From Cannabis sativa (taxonomy: Eukaryota > Streptophyta > Magnoliopsida > Rosales > Cannabaceae), in NCBI RefSeq assembly GCF_029168945.1, contig NC_083605.1:27851280-27915279 (forward strand): a stretch of DNA of 64,000 bases, read 5' to 3'. This document shows, piece after piece, positions 60,974 to 64,000 of the stretch (position 1 is its first letter; the number at the start of each line of letters is the position of its first letter). Below the pieces are notes generated by a model. It was not told where the DNA came from. It saw nothing but the letters and a program-made list of their open reading frames with translations, and did not search any database. The translations under genes were made by a program, and so were the position numbers.

Positions 60974-61860
60974 TTATGTGAATTGTTGAACGGAATCAAT
61001 CCACCATGTGTTAAGATTAACATTAGCCATATTAGATTCATAACATACTAAGGAAATTGGATTACCTTTGTCATCCATCCATTTCTTGAACTGGCTGCAC
61101 TCCCTTTTAGCATGTCCCTTTTGTTTACAAAAGAAACATTTGATGGAATCTTTCTTTATGGCAGCCTTGGGAGCCATGGGCTTTTTCCCTTTGTTCTTCT
61201 TGAATGGCTTGCGTTTCTTAGGTTGAGTGGTCAGGTGAACACTTTCTCCTTGCTCCTGTAGGAGCCTGGCTTCCTCTTGAACACACATGGTCATCAATTC
61301 ATTGATAGTCCATTTTTCTTTATGTGTGTTGTAGGAAATTTTGAAAGGCCCATATTGTGGAGGAAGATTGTGAAGGATGTAATGAACCAGGAAGGTATCA
61401 GGAATGATAACGTCGAGTTTCTTCAAATGAGCAGTGATGTCCCTCATTTTAGAAATATGTTCTCGAACTCCTTTAACACCGGTGAGTTTTGTGGACGAGA
61501 AATCTTGGATGAGGTTGATGAACAAAGATTTATCTGAAGTGTAAAACTGCTCATCCATAACTTTGATAAAGTCTTTCACCTTCTCAGGTGGCTCCACCGA
61601 TCCACGCATTCCCATAGGAATTCTGGACATAATGAACATGATGCAGAGACGATTAGATTGCTCCCACTTTTCACGCAGTGCAATCTCAGCAGCAGTGCTA
61701 GTATCAGTGATAGCAGCTGGTTCATCTTTCCTTATTGCATAATCCATGTCAGTGCAAGCTAGGTGGAGAAGAACTCGTTCCTTCCAGATTTTGAAGTTGT
61801 CACTCCTAAGCTCAGGGATTTCACTAGTGATTTCAGCATATTTAGAGGTGGATGAAATAG
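60974..61860 (-). pseudogene. Gag of Copia element G
   Basis: The capsid domain runs from about 61860 (frame open past the ATG at 61747, SDNFKIWKERVLLHL) through MRGSVEPPEKVKDF and LVHYILHNLPPQYGPF. A basic linker and a CCHC knuckle CFFCKQKGHAKREC follow, then WWIDS of protease. A strong splice-acceptor-like CCTATTCTTGCAG stands right at the point where homology begins (61861-61873), so the true start codon may lie in an upstream leader exon. It is broken at its 3' end by the frameshift near 60970. Confidence 0.85.
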
Positions 61861-63100
61861 CTGCAAGAATAGGATTACAAAAAATTTAGATGTTTAATGA
61901 ATTGAGGCTTTAATGAATTCATGTTTTACCAATGTAGAAACATGATGAAGATGAAAATTTTATTAAATCTAAAATTGCCTGTGGGCTAATTTTAAATCTA
62001 ATAAAATTGTATGAACTTTATGATAGATTTAATGAAGTATTTAATTTAGAAATAATGGAGGAATGAAATCTATCTTTAATTAAAATTTGTGATAACACTA
62101 TTAAATCAAATCCTCATAACTCCCTGTGGGGTAAATTAAGAGAATTTAACTTAATATATTATCCTAATTAATTATAAAAATATAATAAAATCCATGTGGG
62201 GTAAAATTATTATATCCAAATAATTAATTACAAGTTTTGTCCATTAAAGTGAATTTTAATTAATATATAATTTTATATAATTAAAGATGTTGTGGCTACT
62301 CCCTAATTATAAAAAATTATATTTTCACTTTAGACATTAGGTATTGGGCTCTACCTAAAAGTAATTTCGTTATTAACATAATAGACAATCACTGAGATTA
62401 GTGCTCCTAGTGTGGTCGTCCGAAGATCATTAAAAACCGTTCTAGATATGAGCATTTGTCCCACGTTCATGTTTTCTTATGTCAAACCACAAAACTACTT
62501 ACGTTTTATTCATATTTTATTCAATTTATAAAGTTTTATGAATATTTTATGAATAATTTTATGAAGTTTTATGAAACTTAATTGCTAAATAAAATATTCA
62601 ACCTATCTTAATGTTTGAATATTTCTAAATATATCTAGCACTATAAAAGGAATTTATGTATAGCATTTAAATCATACAAATCTAAATTAATTGCATTAAA
62701 CATAAATTTGTCAAATAAATACAAAATAATACAATTAATGTATGATCATTAATTAAATGCGAATTCCTTAATATGAAATTAATGGTAGATTTTTCAAAAT
62801 TAATTTAGACAATAAATTGCAGAAATTTGGTAATATATAATTAAATGCACAAATTAGCACAATTTTTACATGCCTAAATAAATCATGTAATAAATTACCA
62901 AATTTAAACAAATTTCCATTTTCAATTTATACTATATATATGTATTAAACAAAAATGGAAAATTAACTAAATGCAATTTATTGACTAAATTAACACTGAA
63001 ATGGGAAAATAATTAATATTCCAAATAAATAAAAATTTATAAAAAAAAATAAAAATTCGGAATTTTTCCCTCTTTTCTTTTTTTTTTTTTTTTTTTGAAA
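61861..63100 (-). mobile_element. Leader or leader intron of element G
   Basis: AT-rich, non-coding. CCTGTGGGCTAATTT, CCTGTGGGGTAAATT and CCATGTGGGGTAAAATT recur at about 61979, 62123 and 62193 (plus strand). The T-rich side and AG at 61861 suggest the 3' end of an intron. The stretch ends at a 20-base T run near 63075. Confidence 0.5.
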
Positions 63101-63113
63101 AAACCATACTGCC

Positions 63114-63424
63114 AAACGACATGTCGTTTTTGCAAAAAGTAAAACGACACGTCGTTTTTCCAAAATTTGAAGGGCTGAAAATGCATGCAAACGACACGTC
63201 GTTTTTCCACAAGGGGAAAAACGACATGTCGTTTTTTATCTCTGAAGGGCTCCTATGAAGACGAAAAACGACATGTCGTTTTTTCACAGTAAGAAAAACG
63301 ACATGTCGTTTACTATAAACGACAGCTGAAATGAAGCCTTTCAAACGACACGTCGTTTTTGGGCAAACGACACGTCGTTTTTGGGCAAACGACACGTCAT
63401 TTTTTGACAAACGACATGTCGTTT
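63114..63424. repeat. Array of ten 16-bp palindromes
   Basis: AAACGACATGTCGTTT (perfect palindrome) or AAACGACACGTCGTTT (one mismatched centre) starts at 63114, 63142, 63189, 63219, 63266, 63296, 63343, 63365, 63387 (GTCATTT variant) and 63409. A half site is at 63317. Start-to-start distances are 28, 47, 30, 47, 30, 47, 22, 22 and 22. The long linkers share TGAAGGGCT. Thus a ~77-bp two-palindrome unit is followed by a 22-bp tandem. It lies upstream of the gag of element G. A 141-codon minus frame through it is caused by the repeats. Confidence 0.92.
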
Positions 63425-64000
63425 GCGTCGTCTTCTTCAGCCAAACCGGGTCGATTTTGACCCGTTTTTCTGCACGCGGGTCCGTCGAACCCGACCCAAA
63501 CCCGATCGGAAATTGTGTTTCCGACGACCAAAATGCGTGTTTTCAAATCTAAATGGTTCTAAATCAAATAATAAAGAGATCCACATAGATTTTATGCACA
63601 AAAACACGAAAAAATATATACTTTAATATCACGAAAATAATCGGGTCCGAAAAAGTTTTAACTGAAAATTTTTTCCATCTTTAAGTTTTTCAATGGATTT
63701 TCAATGCTTAGATCGATCTATAATACTATACGAATATAGTAATGTATATAGAATTCGAAATAAACACCGAAAAAATGAAAACGGAAAAATTAAACTTGGA
63801 CCGATCGTGTTTATATCTATTCTATATAAAGTGTGCCTATATAACTGAAATTCTTGGTTTATGAGAAATTCATGGGTGAATTTTAATTTTTATTTAATAA
63901 AATAATAAAATATTACTTATATATAATAAAATAATAATAAAATAAATCCTATTAGTATTTGAACTGACATTAAATAGCTATTCCCCCATTTAAAAAAGAA
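63425..64000 (-). mobile_element. Distal leader of element G, or flank
   Basis: A GC-richer patch (63430-63540, with CCGGGTCG, GACCCG and CCCGACCC words) is followed by AT-rich sequence to the window end. No LTR matching 56983-57491 is found, so the 5' LTR must lie beyond the window if the element is complete. Confidence 0.4.

Noticed and set aside
62985..63410. 141-codon minus-strand frame with repeated KNDMSF/KRHVVF peptides
   Set aside because: The peptides are the palindrome array read in different phases. Length-irregular linkers change the frame and no domain or codon bias supports a protein.
63114..63424. CRISPR-like array
   Set aside because: The setting is a plant nuclear genome, the spacers are not of uniform unique length and partly repeat each other, and the repeat is a short palindrome inside a retroelement leader.

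Overview
The window reads as AT-rich nuclear DNA of a flowering plant, probably a eudicot. It is dominated by nested LTR retrotransposons with initiator-methionine-type primer binding sites, has Tourist-like and fold-back MITEs, and holds one intron-containing host gene. I cannot name the species from the sequence alone.

Host gene. The only gene I judge functional is on the minus strand at 24710-25987: a two-exon type III polyketide synthase of the anther-specific LAP6/PKSA group (sporopollenin precursor synthesis). Its 388-codon frame is intact, with the Cys-His-Asn triad present. It sits in a 5 kb non-LTR island (about 22.3-27.3 kb) with an RNase H-like tail of a non-LTR element, a Tourist-like MITE, a 700-bp terminal-inverted-repeat element, a fold-back element and CACTA-like debris.

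Left block (1-22287). This is a pile of Angela-like Copia material. An inverted LTR fragment (1-1073) is joined by a patchwork junction to the 3' half of a gag-only element (A). A and a complete gag-only element (B, 3347-19346) share the LTR at 3347-5367. The leader of B carries a later insertion (H, 7036-12686), a Sirevirus-like element that keeps gag and protease but lacks integrase and reverse transcriptase. B abuts the RT-RNase H part of an element (C) that uses the same terminal bases, tract and promoter layout, so C may be the autonomous partner of A, B and D.

Middle block (27316-37219). Element D is a second gag-only copy in inverse orientation with two very similar LTRs. It preserves the empty site for H and a hairpin-rich GC island in its leader.

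Right block (37220-64000). A decayed Tat-lineage Ty3 element (37220 to about 53830) is split by a solo LTR with a perfect GCTTA target duplication, by an inverted LTR fragment and by a Tekay/Del-type Ty3 element whose pol frame is fused in frame to the Tat integrase region. Antisense reading-frame relics, a minus-strand gag relic, small repeats and a frameshifted minus-strand Copia element (G, 56983 to beyond 64000) follow. The leader of G carries the most unusual structure of the window, a regularly spaced array of ten 16-bp palindromes (63114-63424).

Functionally, apart from the pollen-wall gene, the window records retroelement parasitism: gag-only elements that need enzymes in trans, nested insertions that give a relative time order, and repair scars. 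No tRNA, rRNA or CRISPR array was seen.
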